Assembly: GCA_010015745.1 (NCBI GenBank)
Contig: ML978166.1
Span: forward strand, 186,001-250,000
Length of the DNA stretch: 64,000 bases
Source of the DNA: Setomelanomma holmii
Taxonomy: Eukaryota > Ascomycota > Dothideomycetes > Pleosporales > Phaeosphaeriaceae
Reading direction: 5' to 3'
Made by a program: the position numbers and the translations under genes. The notes under the pieces are model-generated. The model searched no databases. It was not told the DNA's origin and saw only the letters and a program-made list of their open reading frames with translations. Below, in pieces: positions 1 through 11,090 of the stretch; position 1 is the stretch's first letter, and every line of letters starts with the position of its first letter.

Positions 1-1
1 G

Positions 2-1991
2 AAGGAGAAACAGATTCAGCTAATTGCCAGAATTTACGGCCAAGCATATAGTGTAGTGGTTTGGCTCGGAAAAGAGGCGGACGATAGTGACCTAGCTCTT
101 GAAGCGATAATCAGTGCAGGGAATGATAGAGGCCTGAAATTTACAGATAACGCGACAGTTCAGCAAGCAGTCATCAAGCTACTCAAACGGAAATGGTTCT
201 GGCGTATCTGGGTAATGGCACACAATCCGTTTACGACCCTAGGAAACAGTACTAAAGAGTGGTTTAGGTGCTCCAGGAAGTTGCTGCCGCCCGACACATT
301 CGGATTGTTTGTGGTCGCATTGAAGTCGACGGATATGCCTTTTGTTTGGGCGTGAATTCATTACATAGCCTGTACGAAAGTTGCGAGGGCTTGCAGAATT
401 GTATCCGTTCTGTGACATACCTAATAAGGGGTGCTATTTTTAGATTTAGCCATAGCAGCTCAGGTGGTGTTTCGAAAGGAATCTGCTCTCTAGGCGAGCT
501 GCTCGATATGTATCACACTCACGAAGCCACGAAACGCCATGACAAGGTGTATGCGTTGCTTGGCATGAGTTCTGATGAGCCTAGGAGAGCTAGGTTAGTC
601 CCCAACTACCAAGAGCCGTGGGAAGACATCCTGCAGCGCTTAGCCAGATTCGTGGTCAGCGATAAGTTATCCGTGGAGGCCCAGCCGAACGAAGAAGCTG
701 TAATACTCAGAGGCAAGGGTTGCGTTCTTGGTACGATATCGTCGGTTGACAGCGACACAAGTTGGGATAATAGACAAAGCCTGAATGTCTCCTGGAGGAA
801 TATATTAGTGCAATCAGAGCATGCAAGAGATATCAGCGCTCGCTGGACTATCTAGGACTCAGCAAAATCGATCCATAAGGGTGACCTCATTTGTCATCTC
901 GAAGGGGCAGGAACACTCACGATCATCAGACTAGAGCAAGATTTCTCAGCCGCCGTCGTGATTAGAGCACAGTTTCCTCGCTCTATACAAACATGGGTGG
1001 ATTTTTCGAACGGTCAGAAGTTCCGTGGTCAACTAAAGCCTGCACTTGTGAGTTCACCCTTGTCTGGGACTAGGCCAGATCTCTTGAGAGGTTGCGCAAT
1101 CCGGGGAAGCTGAAAGATTGGTTGCGACTCACTAGTTGGAGTTGGGGACAGAAGAACGAGAAACAAGGTTCGGAAGTTCATCTAGAGGAAGCTGGCCGCT
1201 ACTGGAATCATGGCCTCGTGTTAGGAGATGTCCCGAAGTATCAAGCGGCGGAGGACTTATTCCAAAAGGCCATAGCGAGCTTCGAGATGGCTTTGCATCA
1301 AACCGATTGCAATTCGATAAAGAGTGAACAAATCTATATCGCAACGACAGATTTGATGCTCTTTAAGAGGGAACTAATACGATACCTCTTGCATAGTTAT
1401 AACGGGTGGACGCTATTGTTTTATGCAATGAAGGAAGGACACGAGAGGCTCCTCAATCATCTACTTCGAACAGGAAAGGCTGACGTCAATTTCAGAGACA
1501 GGAACAGCCGGACGTTGACATGGTGGGCGGCAGCAAGGGGGTATATTGAGGTTGTAGAGCAGCTAATACAGAATAGGGCAGATGTTAATGCAGCAGCAGG
1601 AAATAATGGGAGAACAGCACTCCAAGCAGCAGCAGAAGGCGGCCACCTTGCTATTGTAGAGCGACTACTCGAAGAGAAGGCAGATGTCAATGCAGCAGCA
1701 GCAAGATATAGTGGAAGAACAGCACTCCAAGCAGCAGCAGAAGGCGGCCACCTTGCTGTCGTAGAGCGACTACTCGAAGAGAAGGCAGATGTTAATGCAG
1801 CAGCAGCATATAATAGTGGAAGAACAGCACTCCAAGCCGCAGCAGAAGGTGGCCACCTTGCTGTTGTAGAGCGATTACTCGAAGAGAAGGCAGATGTCAA
1901 TGCAGCAGCAGCAAGATATAGTGGAAGAACAGCACTCCAAGCAGCAGAAGGCGGCCACCTTGCCATCGTAGAAAGCCTTCGTCGAAGATGA
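2..1991 (+). pseudogene. HET-domain / ankyrin-repeat protein, broken (5' end outside window)
   Basis: Heterokaryon-incompatibility (HET) protein followed by a C-terminal ankyrin array; such proteins trigger death on non-self fusion. Exon 1 (2-211) reads RIYGQAYSVVVWLG; a 56-bp intron (212-267, GT..AG, TACTAAA branch site) joins it to LQEVAAARHI, and DKVYALLG is the third HET block. The frame stops at TAG 853-855, yet the same frame stays open for about 85 codons (KGDLICHLEGAGTL), so one Gln codon appears to have become TAG. A further shift near 1075-1090 moves to the frame holding RNPGKLKDW and the ankyrin units (to 1991). The N-terminus lies before base 1. I infer a pseudogene with two lesions; a real intron hiding one of them is less likely because the reading is continuous. 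Confidence 0.75.
1572..1980 (+). repeat. Tandem ankyrin-coding repeat, 105-bp unit
   Basis: About four consecutive units of roughly 105 bp each encode ADVNAAAA..GRTALQAAAEGGHLA(I/V)VERLLEEK. Units are nearly identical at DNA level, including a GCAGCAGCA run, and differ by a few synonymous or Ile/Val changes. The last unit lacks one Ala codon and ends in a diverged tail before the stop. Such identity between adjacent ankyrin units is typical of fungal NLR-like repeat domains undergoing unequal exchange. Confidence 0.85.
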
Positions 1992-2952
1992 GCTGTAGAT
2001 TACACGTAGTAAGTGTAAGCCCAGGGCACCTTGCATGGTCACGTGGATCATCCACCAGCCAATCAGCCCACCACTTCATGTATATAAGCTTAGGCTACGG
2101 ACATCTCAGTCCACAACACTTAACACAACAACTACACCACACAATACACCCTTACATCCACTATATCTCCTACTCCCAACTGCTTACAGTAAGACCATTA
2201 AAGTAAGGAGACGAATAGAAAAACAGTTACAGTCAATTATCGGATGACGATATATAGATTACGCAAAGAAAGCTCGTCGAGCAAATTGCCCTATCAGAAG
2301 GTGTCTGAGATGGTGATGATGTTCGCAGCGTCTCTTCAGCCCCCTGGCCGTTGACTACCCCGCCACGCCCGCTCGCAAGCTCATGGCGCCCAGCGCTGCG
2401 CTGCTTCGACCATACTTCATCATCGCGCTCAGAGCCAACGTTTGAGACGAGAGAAGGAACAGAGCCAGCAATACCTAACTCTAGCCTAAGAGAAAGCGCT
2501 TGTGCATTAATTTTCTGCTCAATGTGTGAGTTCGTCCACCTCGTGCGCGTCAAGTTCGTCCTCTCGCTGGCCTTCGTTATTGCCCGCCAATGGGGCCGGC
2601 CATGTTCGCGAATAGCTTATCGTCACGTGCGCCTAGGATACCTTTGCACGAGTCAGCTGTGGCTATTGTTTGACTTAATAAATGGTACGATTAGAATACA
2701 GCTAGGCCGCTTCCGTACAGCATGGATGTGGGTAGTTGCATAGCCGCGCTGCTCGAGCAAGTAACAACTCACAAATACAGCACAACCAGCTTGTCAAAGA
2801 CAGTGCAATGCTCAGCTTACAATCTTCTTATAGTAATCTATAGTCTAATGGGCTTGTAGATAGATGCACGAAAATTTAGGAAAGTCTGAGCTAGTGCGAG
2901 GAGGCACGGCTGTATAGCCTAGCAGTATATTGTAGTATTGTCAGGTACTAAA
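1992..2952. other. Non-coding, AT-rich stretch before the transposon
   Basis: No convincing gene. 2090-2220 is a C/A-rich, T/C-rich low-complexity tract. From about 2640 the sequence is rich in TA and TAG/TAA triplets, in keeping with RIP-type decay around the transposon. Open frames at 2233-2553 and 2351-2743 have no family resemblance. Confidence 0.5.
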
Positions 2953-2978
2953 CAAGGCAAAAGTTATGCGGCCGTGTG
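2953..2978 (+). repeat. Left terminal inverted repeat of the MULE
   Basis: Starts CAAGGCAAAAGTTATGCGG and is matched in reverse complement at the right end with one A/G difference at its third base. The CA(A/G)GG start suits MULE termini. Confidence 0.9.
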
Positions 2979-3479
2979 TTCTCAGATATACGGGATGATA
3001 TCATCTACCCACGTTAGCGCTCCGCTAGGGTTTGGTTTTTTCGCGCTGAAGGAACTTTAGCTTAAGCAATCTTATCTATGTTAATATTACTCTATTCACT
3101 TTCCTATCTTTGTATTCCTACTGTAGATATGTATTATTGCCTCAAATTAAAGATTTTAATGAAGGCGCTAGTCAGCGATTGCTCTAAAAAGCCTAATAAT
3201 TAACATGTGCACTACAAACACTAACTTTGTATAGACGTTGCAGCTAGGCTGCAACACTATACAGCTCTCTAACATAGTTAGACTTAGAGATAGACTTGTA
3301 GAGTAGATCGCTGCGATTCCAATAGTGCTGGATTCGAGGTCGTAGACCTCCTGTGGGAAAAGATACATAGCAGTGACGTCAAGAAGTCGTCAAAACCTCA
3401 TTCTTGGCACGTCGCAATAGTCGCAACCCTACTAATTTTAGAATGCTGCATAAATTTCTCTAAATACGCGCTTTATCTA

Positions 3480-5873
3480 GCCTCTTCTAAACATCCCAAA
3501 ATAGACAATTTTGACAATTTCCCAGACGATTTTGACGCTAACCGCGAGGATACTCGCTGGGTACCTTGTAATGATCCTCCTCCGCCAGATTTCTTGCTGG
3601 CAAAAGATGCCCTGAACCGCCATTTCGCCCCTTAAAGTTTCGCCGTAAGCATCTACAAACTGCAGTACTACCAGCTATCAAGGAGAGATCCACTGAAGTA
3701 CGTAACGGCCTGCACTCTGAGATGCGCCTGTGGCTGAAAACACATGAGCAAGAGCACAGGAATACGCAAGCGGCAGAGATCTATGATGTCGGGATGTGAG
3801 TGGCGAGGTCGCCTCCAGTACAAACTCAACCCAGAGACAGCAGCATATGGGTACTTCCTCACTGTTACTGTACCCCATCATAACCATCTGAGGGCTCCTG
3901 ATAAGCTTGCTTACTTTCAAGCTCTCCAGAGGGATAAGGACACTCTTCGACTCATTCAGAACAACTATGAGCAGAACAAGACGGCCCGTTCTATCCTGGC
4001 GACTTTACTCTCTCTTGGAGAGAATGTGAAGATTGCAGATGTTAAGAATGAAGTGCAGAAGCTGCGGCGTGATGAGTTAGCTGGCAGGACTCACATTGAA
4101 GCTCTCGTTCATTTCATAGAGGAGCACGAGGATGAGGAGAACCAGAAGTACTTTACCAAAGTTGATTACGACGCAGCTGGCTATGTGCGCAACCTCTTCT
4201 GATCTCATCCTACAAGCTACGATATCATCAAGGCCAACCCTGACGTTGTTGCAATCGACGCAACCTACAAGGTCAACAAGTTTGACATGCCTCTCCTACA
4301 TGCTGTACGTACTACCTCAGCCAACAAGCTCTTCGAGGTGTGCTTCGGCTTCATGGGAGGAGAGACTGCGGAGCATTACGGATGGCATATACAAGCTATG
4401 AGGGAGCTTCTCGAGTGGCTTGAATTGACTCCGCGGTGTTTTGTTACTGACCACGATACCTCTCTGAAGGCTGCGCTCACTGCTCTATACCCTAGAGTTC
4501 ACCAGCGTGACTGTATTTGGCACATTAATCAAAATGTTCAGGCGCAAGCAGTAAAGACCTAGGATGTTAGGAGGGTATAGGGTGATGAAGAGAAGAAGAA
4601 GTTTAACGAAGAACGCCTCGCTTTCATCGCCTATTAGCATAACCTTGTTTCCCAAGAGACTGAGGAGCTCTTCCAGAAGGAGTGGCGGAGCATTATCGCT
4701 AAATACTCTACACGATTGTCACTCCTAGATTACCTCAAAGTGTACTAGTTACCGCATTTTGAGGAGTGGGCGGAGTGCTTTACGAGGTACTTTCCCGACT
4801 TCGGAGTGCGCGTAAGCTCAGGAGTAGAATCCGGTCACAACCGCTTAAAGTTGAGACTTACTTTCGGATCCCAAGGCCACCTCTTTAACGTCGTAAGAGA
4901 TATCTATCAACTTATCAAAGAGCAGCGTCAAGAATATGACGCCGCGGTCGCTCTTGATGCCTCGTCAGTCCCTTTGGATGCGAATGACGCTGAATTCGCA
5001 CTTATTTAACGTCGAATTTCTCACTTTGGCATGCGCAAACTCAAAGAGCAACTCACTTTAGCTAAGGCTAAGGATTACGACAATAACCAGGCTTGTTCTG
5101 GCGCCTTTACAGCTAAGTTTGGCATGTCCTGCAAGCACTATCTTCATGAAAAGACACGTGAGTTGCGCGACTTTACTAGTGATGAGAAGGCAGTCTTTAT
5201 CATCAAGATGAGCCTCATCGACCAGCACTGGTTCCTTGATCCGCCCCGCGCCAAAGGAGAGGACTTTGCTGGTAACGAGGAGCTTTTCCGACCTCTAGAT
5301 CCTCTCAAGGTCAAGTCTAAAGGACGCCCTGAAGGTTCTACAACGAAGACTCTTAAGAAGCTATCAGCCGACAAGCGCAATAAGTGTGAGAGCCGTGATC
5401 TTTCTAGCTGGGAGCACACCCAAGCTACTCAACAGTCATCCCAAGGAACCTCCGGAGCATCGAAACCGCCCAAGAAACGCATCTACAAGAAGAAAACCAC
5501 TACTACAGTAGTAGTAGAGAGTGAGCTATCCGTGCTGGGTATAACTAAGGAGATGCTTGAGATGTTTCGCGGCATGGTGAGAGAGGAGATAGGGGTGATC
5601 AAGGAGCAAATGGAAGGCATACAGGCATCTCAAGAGCGGCAAGAGCCTATCCAAATCTCCTCGTCAAGTGAGGAGGAGATGGAGATGGAGACTGATATGG
5701 AGGATGAAGTCCGCAGTTCTGATGAAGAGTTCTCATTACCTAAGGCAACCATGGCCGTCAAGTCTGACTATACCACCCAATCGAAGGGTAAGACACCTGC
5801 AAAGGCAAGCAAGAAGGGCAAGGCATCTACAAAAGCGCCTAAGAAGAGGCAGAAGCGCAAGAAACCTAAGTAG
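3480..5873 (+). pseudogene. MULE transposase, one frame with eight in-frame stops
   Basis: A single reading frame runs 3480-5873 with no frameshift but with stops at 3633 (TAA), 3735 (TGA), 4200 (TGA), 4560, 4578, 4635, 4746 (TAG) and 5007 (TAA). In order it shows a FAR1-like zinc-binding start (CEWRGRLQYKL..PHHNH), a MULE transposase core (DVVAIDATYKVNKFDMPLLH, then CFVTDHDTSLKAAL and CIWHINQNV, holding the acidic catalytic residues), a degenerate SWIM-like C..C..H region near 5120 (FGMSCKHYL), and a Lys/Ser/acidic tail. Each stop can be explained by a C-to-T or G-to-A change from Gln, Arg or Trp codons, the mark of repeat-induced point mutation. The true start is unclear because no ATG precedes the frame cleanly. 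Confidence 0.85.
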
Positions 5874-6253
5874 GGCGGTGTTTAGGGCTGTTCTAACGTT
5901 CGGCGATCATCTATTTCCCTATAGTGTTTTCACAACACCACAACGTAGCTTTACAACCACACGATTAAAAAAGTTGATATTCAAACTAAGCACTGCTAAG
6001 GCATATGCGACACTGTTTTGTAACTTTGAAGTAATTCGAATGCGTGATAGTGGCGTTGTATAGGTGCTGGGTAGAGGTGGGTGATGTAGGCGATAGGTGT
6101 TGGGATAGCGCCAACAATACGTATTTTCATGAGGAACTTATTAGTTTGGTAAGGAATCTGAAATGCCATCTGAACTTTGGTTGTACTGCGTGCAGCCGGC
6201 TGCAGCCGACGGGCGCTAAACTACTCTAGGAATACATGGCCGAGTAACCAAAC

Positions 6254-6279
6254 CACACGGCCGCATAACTTTTGCCCTG
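6254..6279 (-). repeat. Right terminal inverted repeat of the MULE
   Basis: Reverse complement begins CAGGGCAAAAGTTATGCGG. The 23 bases at 6254-6276 match the left end exactly, and 6277-6279 extend the match with one mismatch. Confidence 0.9.
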
Positions 6280-6432
6280 AATAAGCCTACGACAAGTATA
6301 CGAAGTATGTAAGGAGACAAGCTACCATAGTCTCTATCCCGAGATTCCTGGAGCTGTGCGATACCTGTTGGTGTTGTTATTACAGAAAGTGCTGTTGGCG
6401 TTCCGCGACGGCGGGTTTTCCGTTACGCAGTG

Positions 6433-7688
6433 ATGGACGTTAGCTGGGGCAGTAGTCTTACCAGAACGCTCTATACTCCAACTCGAGCGCGATCATGTTG
6501 TACGTCATTCCCGAACATTCTTGAACCGAAATTGACTATGATACAGGCATCCGCAATGGATTTCAACTGGCCGGATCGGGGCGACCGTGTCAATGAAGAC
6601 AGCAGAGGCATCGAGAACCGTCTTCAAACGTGCTATCAGATAAGTGTGCATCAAGCACTTCTTCACCAACCACCGCTGCTTCGCTGGCTCATGTCACATT
6701 ATACTGATGACCATCAATGTCCGGCTGCACATTGTGTTACATGCTACATGCAATTTTTGGTGGAGGAGTATTGGGGCGACGACAATCCCGCTGATACCGT
6801 TATTGCTCGCAATAATGATGTCGGATCGATCTCACAAATGTCTTATAATAGTGGAATATTCGCCAGAGGTGCACAGGACGATGCCAGGTTGTTTTATACC
6901 TGGCTGGCCGACCACTTCTACGAAGACGTGCGAGGTACTCCGCGAAAGTAAGTACACTGAAGTATCCTTGGATCCAGCATAATGAAGGGAAATAATGTTC
7001 TCGCAGTGTTAAAACATGGCAAGCTCAACACCGAACTCTCTTCCAGACGAACCTTCTACCTCGATACTTGCACTGCATGCCACCACATCAACAAGCGCGC
7101 CACGCAAAACGAAGCAATGATCAATCTCGGCGTGCTTACTACCCAAGCCACTCTAAACGATGCATTGAGAGATACATGGACTGACCAATTTGGCCCAGTC
7201 GATTGTAATGGCTGTGGCCAACAACAAGCCATGGATCGCGAATGTAAAATCCTCGCTGCACGAAGATGCTCTGCATATCCTTCTCGATCCTCCTTCCAGG
7301 CGGCAAGATCATGCACGCCCTCTCCTACCCTGAACTCCTAGACCTAACAATCTGGCAAGTCATTCCCACACTCCCTCTTTGCTACCGACTCAACATCGTG
7401 CTATCCCACCACGACGGCGTCGGCGGCGGGCACTACGTCGCGAGTGTGCGCAGTCGTGCGCCAGTGAACTTTTCTGCGATGTCTGATGACCAGTTGGAGG
7501 ATTTTAGTCGCGCGGAATTTCTGGCGAATCCGCAAAGGCCGGATGTAATATGTCCGACCAAGGCGGGGTTTCAGGTGTATATGCTGATGTATGAGAGGGA
7601 CGATGTGAGGAGAAGTATGCCGCCGGCGCCGAGGGCGGATGGGAAGGGGAAGAGTAGGTTGAGGAGGGAGTTGAGGGCGTTGATGTAG
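6433..7688 (+). pseudogene. Ubiquitin-specific protease-like (peptidase C19) gene, probably broken
   Basis: Resembles the USP fold by its Cys box (NRLQTCYQISVHQALLHQPP), a zinc-type CTACHH..CNGCGQQQ segment, and the His box GGGHYVASVR near the end. A 59-bp intron fits at 6948-7006 (GTAAGT..CAG), giving TWQAQHRTLFQ. The frame must then slip by one base near 7045 (one extra A) to reach RTFYLDTCTACHH, and again near 7255-7268 to reach GGKIMHALSYPELL. The catalytic Cys and His remain, so decay may be recent, or the two slips may be sequence errors. It lies directly beside the MULE. Fungi carry many such atypical deubiquitinases; substrate is unknown. Confidence 0.6.
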
Positions 7689-7862
7689 GAAGGTAGACAT
7701 TGTTATCGATTCATTGATCATTGGAGTCATGCTATGAGTAGCCAACGGCAAGGCGTGGTGATACAAGTGTCCTCTCCATTTCAATCCCTCCTAGACCTGC
7801 CCGATGTGCTGAGGCCATACTTTGCGCAGTTGAAGATCAAGCGCGGTGGTCTTCAATCCATC

Positions 7863-8205
7863 CTATACGTGGTTGACGGTTTGACCTATCGTAGTGTATT
7901 AGCCGGGAAAACATAAGTAGTGACAGCATGTGAGATAACCTACCACCATTCCCCGCAGCATTGTGGTTACGGTTGCGATTGCGAAGCTTCATCATGGCAA
8001 GGACCGCGCCAGGAATTCCAATGACAACCCCTCCGACGGCGAAGGCGGTGCCAATGATCACAGGCGTGGTCCAGGTAGTTGAAGTTAGGGCTGTGGAACT
8101 AAGATCCGAGGCCGGGGACGTCGAAGTGAGGATTGCTATGACCGCGGTCGCAGTGATAATGGGCGTTTCCAACAGCGCGCTGGTGATAGACGTGATAGTC
8201 GACAT
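7863..8205 (-). CDS. Small single-pass membrane protein, unrecognised
   Basis: Two exons: 8205-7944, a 58-bp intron 7943-7886 (GTAGGT..GCTAATA..TAG), and 7885-7863, giving 94 residues. The product has a Ser/Thr-rich, moderately hydrophobic N-terminal half, a clear membrane segment (about residues 47-71, TPVIIGTAFAVGGVVIGIPG) and a basic, Asn-rich tail (MKLRNRNRNHN). The layout, Ser/Thr stalk then TM then basic cytosolic tail, resembles small fungal cell-surface proteins, but I recognise no family. Without splicing the frame would run to 7837 with an unlikely tail. Confidence 0.45.
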
Positions 8206-9036
8206 CCTGAAGCTGGAAAAGACGATTGCGCGGACGGCGATGCCTCTTGTATGTGAGATTGAAATGATTAGACGGCTGCGAACGAGTTCAGACTGAGGAA
8301 ATCAAGCGATGGATGAGCACTCTGGGTGGAAGCGGAAAGGGTGATCTATAATCTTGGGAGCCATCTCTATGATTATGAGGTTGGACCGGACTGACTTTGG
8401 GCAAAATCGATATTCAAATGGTAGAACGGAAGAAAGAACTGGTCAGCTTTAAGCGACAATGTCGTCGTGTCCGGTCCGAAGACGCTCAAAGTCGGGAAGA
8501 ATTGATACTGTATCGATTCTCGGAACCATCACGAAATGGGTCGTGCACCTGCCTGGGGTCAACATCCTTTTGAGGGAATGCCCTCCTTAGATGTCGAGAA
8601 AGACCCGGACACTACTTCAGATCGACCAAGTGGAGATCGAGAAACAAGTCAGTGTTGGTGGTCTGCAGGAAGTCTGTCTGTCAACTGGTGTTTCCACAGA
8701 ATTGGCCACCTTCGCACACTCGCTGCAGTGACATCAAGGAAAGGAACCGTATTCCACTAGCCAGATGAACGCCACCATCCCACTTTACCATGCCTGGGTT
8801 CGATGGAACACTGGACTCAAAGGCTTCTTACCTGTGGACGACGGTGGGGAACGCCAAGATTGCGCACTGACAAAATAAGATACCGATAAAGTATCGATAC
8901 TTCACCACTGACCGCGCGAGCTCAAGATGCAGATGGACACACAAAATTTAATTATCGCGCGCTGTCTACGATGTTGAGCCGCCATCTGAACTTTCGCTCT
9001 CGTCACCGAGCACGAGCTGCACCTTGATCGAGCAAC
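8206..9036. other. Intergenic, nothing recognised
   Basis: Separates two divergently oriented small genes and may hold both promoters. The open frame at 8536-8760 is short and shows no protein-like features. Palindromic GTATCGATAC-like words occur near 8505 and 8890 but have no assigned role. Confidence 0.4.
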
Positions 9037-9999
9037 ATGCCTTGCGGACACATACACCACAACCACCAGCCATGGCCTACGAGCGGTGCGCGTCAGTTTC
9101 GCATCCTTTCATGTGAGACACAATGTGGATGGTGCGACCACAGGGAAGGAAGCAAAGGCGGAGCGAGCAATTTGCGAAAGGTGAGCTGCCTCGTCCTATC
9201 AGATCTCATGCGAGGCTGATCGAGAAATAGCACGCCCAGCGCCATATTGAAAGTGACCCATCGCTGAGCCGAATCAATGTAATCGCTGGCAGGGCAGGTC
9301 GACCAAAAGTTTCCAGGAAGGATAGGGCGGCGTGTCACTCTTCACAGCCTACCGGGGCTCAGCAAAGAAGATTTGGGCTTTCTCCAACACCTGAAGCATA
9401 TGTCAACTTTAATCGAATAGTCCATGGAGCAGATCCACCACCTGAAGCATATATCGACGCTCAGCGAATAGGTCATAGGGCAGACCTACCACCTGAAGCA
9501 TATGCATCTCGAGCCCAAGACATACCAGACCACGAGCCGGATCGGTCTGATAAGATATCATATGGGTTTGACACACTGGACACGCTAGCATCAGCTGCTG
9601 GAATAGTTGCCAATGATGTGCCAACGCCTTCCGAGATGATCTTCCGCTTCAACACAGCTCAGTTGAAAGATAGGCCAAAGGAGGAGCAAATCTTTCAGTC
9701 GCTGTGGGCAGAGACTCACACGCCCTGAGAAAGAATTGCTGAAATCCATCATGGACGGAGATGACTTTCTGAATCTCCGCGAGTTCCTCCTGGAAGCGAC
9801 GTCATTGGCATCTCAAGTGGAAGCTCTGACTCTCAAACTTTGGGGTCAAAAGATTCCACGCTCTTGGAACTTCAAGGCCCTGGCTCACTGGTTGAAAGAA
9901 TACCCACGCCAGCGCAGCTCCTCAAATGTCGGAAGCTCAGTGCCCAACAATAGCTCCTACCACCAAGCCGGCCTGAGTGACGGAGGACTTATGAAATGA
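9037..9999 (+). CDS. Cys/His-rich small protein with PPEAY tandem repeat; probable frameshift
   Basis: Not recognised. Exon 1 (9037-9180) starts MPCGHIHHN and carries CETQCGWCDH, a possible zinc-binding pattern. A 50-bp intron (9181-9230, GTGAGC..GCTGATC..TAG) joins in phase 0 to exon 2, which stops at TGA 9726-9728, giving 213 residues. Exon 2 holds three tandem units of about 17 residues: PTPEAYVNFNRIVHGAD, PPEAYIDAQRIGHRADL and PPEAYASRAQDIPDH. A second coding-like frame (DGDDFLNLREFLLEATSL...) continues one base out of phase to 9999, so the gene may have suffered a 1-base indel near 9700-9726 and once been about 300 residues. The first ATG is used; function unknown. Confidence 0.45.
9387..9503 (+). 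repeat. 51-bp coding tandem repeat (PPEAY units)
   Basis: Units begin near 9387, 9438 and 9489. The word ACCTGAAGCATAT recurs at 51-base spacing. The DNA copies have diverged while the protein pattern PPEAY..RI.H.AD stays visible in the first two. Confidence 0.7.
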
Positions 10000-10143
10000 A
10001 GGCTCAAACAAGGAAGCTGCAGCATTTTCTAAATCTTCCGCAGGATAGGCTGTTCAAGATCGTGTAATAGTAGAGAACGAACTGTTCAGAATTGACTGTT
10101 GTTTTCGTCCTCCCTCAGACGCACCCGGATTTACAGTCCAAGG

Positions 10144-10443
10144 TTACTCTGTAGCAAACACAGGGCCAACAATCAGCGTAATGAAACTTCTTGTGAAGCG
10201 CAGCTCTTTCATCGTATCACAAAAACCGCGAAGCCGGAGGGTTTGCCCGCTCTCACTTGCCATAGCAAAGGTACCCAAAGCCTCAGTCAAGCGCATAGCA
10301 AGTCTCGAACGAGCAATCCGGGATACACGCAAAAACAACAAGCACTGTTTCGCTCGATCACACGCAGAACAAGTCTCGATGTAACCATCGGCCGCACTGC
10401 GGAGAATGCCGCTGAAATTGACCAGATTCTGGTAGGTGCTCAT
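10144..10443 (-). CDS. Hypothetical 99-residue protein
   Basis: Single exon from ATG 10443 to TAA 10144. It contains a CSAC pair (TCSACDRAKQC) and alternating hydrophobic/basic helical segments; no signal peptide and no known domain. The opposite strand is also open (10099-10473) but lacks an ATG. Weak support, listed because the composition is protein-like and an ATG is well placed. Confidence 0.3.
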   Translation of the reverse strand: MSTYQNLVNFSGILRSAADGYIETCSACDRAKQCLLFLRVSRIARSRLAMRLTEALGTFAMASESGQTLRLRGFCDTMKELRFTRSFITLIVGPVFATE

Positions 10444-11090
10444 GAGCAATGCTCTAATATCTCCTTTGCATAGCTGATCGAAATGCTATGTATGGTGAGA
10501 GTGAAGATATTGGTTGTGCGTATTGCGTCATTTCGCGTGTAGGTGAAGACACGTGCAGTGCGTGACAGAGACACAATTGGGGGTGAAAGAGCGTGGCGCG
10601 AAGCGCGACATGCACGCGTGATGAGAGAAAGTTGTTCCTAGAGGCCTTTAGTGGCTACAACAGCGATTGAACTGATCGTCTTGAGTCCTTGGAATACTCC
10701 GTGACGCTTCATGGCCAGCTACTCCTTTCGCGTTGGCATTGTGAATGTAGACCAGACTCAGCCATAGAAACGAGGAATCTTAGCGTGCGATGGCATGTTA
10801 TTGCTGGATGTGGTGCTGAAGGGTGGACACGCGCGATTGGGAACGAGGGTGACCATAGTCTAGAAGAAGAGTTTTGGATGGAATGCCAGTTGACATCGGA
10901 GATAGGAATGACTTCAAATATACATGTTGATACCGAGTGAGGAGGGTTATGAGTAGAGGCTCACGCGTAGAGCAGAGGCATCAACGACCAAATCAACCCG
11001 AAGCCCAAATTCCTCATGTAATGCCAGTTGGGTAATGTCCCTAGAACGCCGTAAGACCGTAACATCGTTTTGAGATGGCTGCGCGTTCAT
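10444..11090. other. Intergenic, nothing recognised
   Basis: Holds the 3' flank of GYP7. Only short unsupported frames (10689-10940). Confidence 0.4.

Larger units (their letters stand above)
2953..6279 (+). mobile_element. Dead Mutator-like (MULE) DNA transposon with 26-bp TIRs
   Basis: A 3.3-kb element bounded by terminal inverted repeats at 2953-2978 and 6254-6279 (25 of 26 bases match as reverse complements). It encloses one long transposase-like frame (3480-5873). The flanking 9-mers (2944-2952 and 6280-6288) do not match, so no target-site duplication was found; it may have decayed or the insertion may be old. 2979-3479 and 5874-6253 are non-coding interior sequence. The transposase is crippled by eight stops, so the copy cannot be autonomous. 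Confidence 0.85.

Noticed and set aside
1457..1966. Minus-strand 169-codon frame with repeats
   Set aside because: It is the antisense of the ankyrin repeats, whose codon pattern makes the complement open.
2944..6288. Target-site duplication of the MULE
   Set aside because: The 9-mers beside the two TIRs were compared at several end positions and do not match.
10099..10473. Plus-strand 124-codon frame
   Set aside because: Begins at TTG with no ATG; the opposite strand has an ATG-initiated frame over the same bases.
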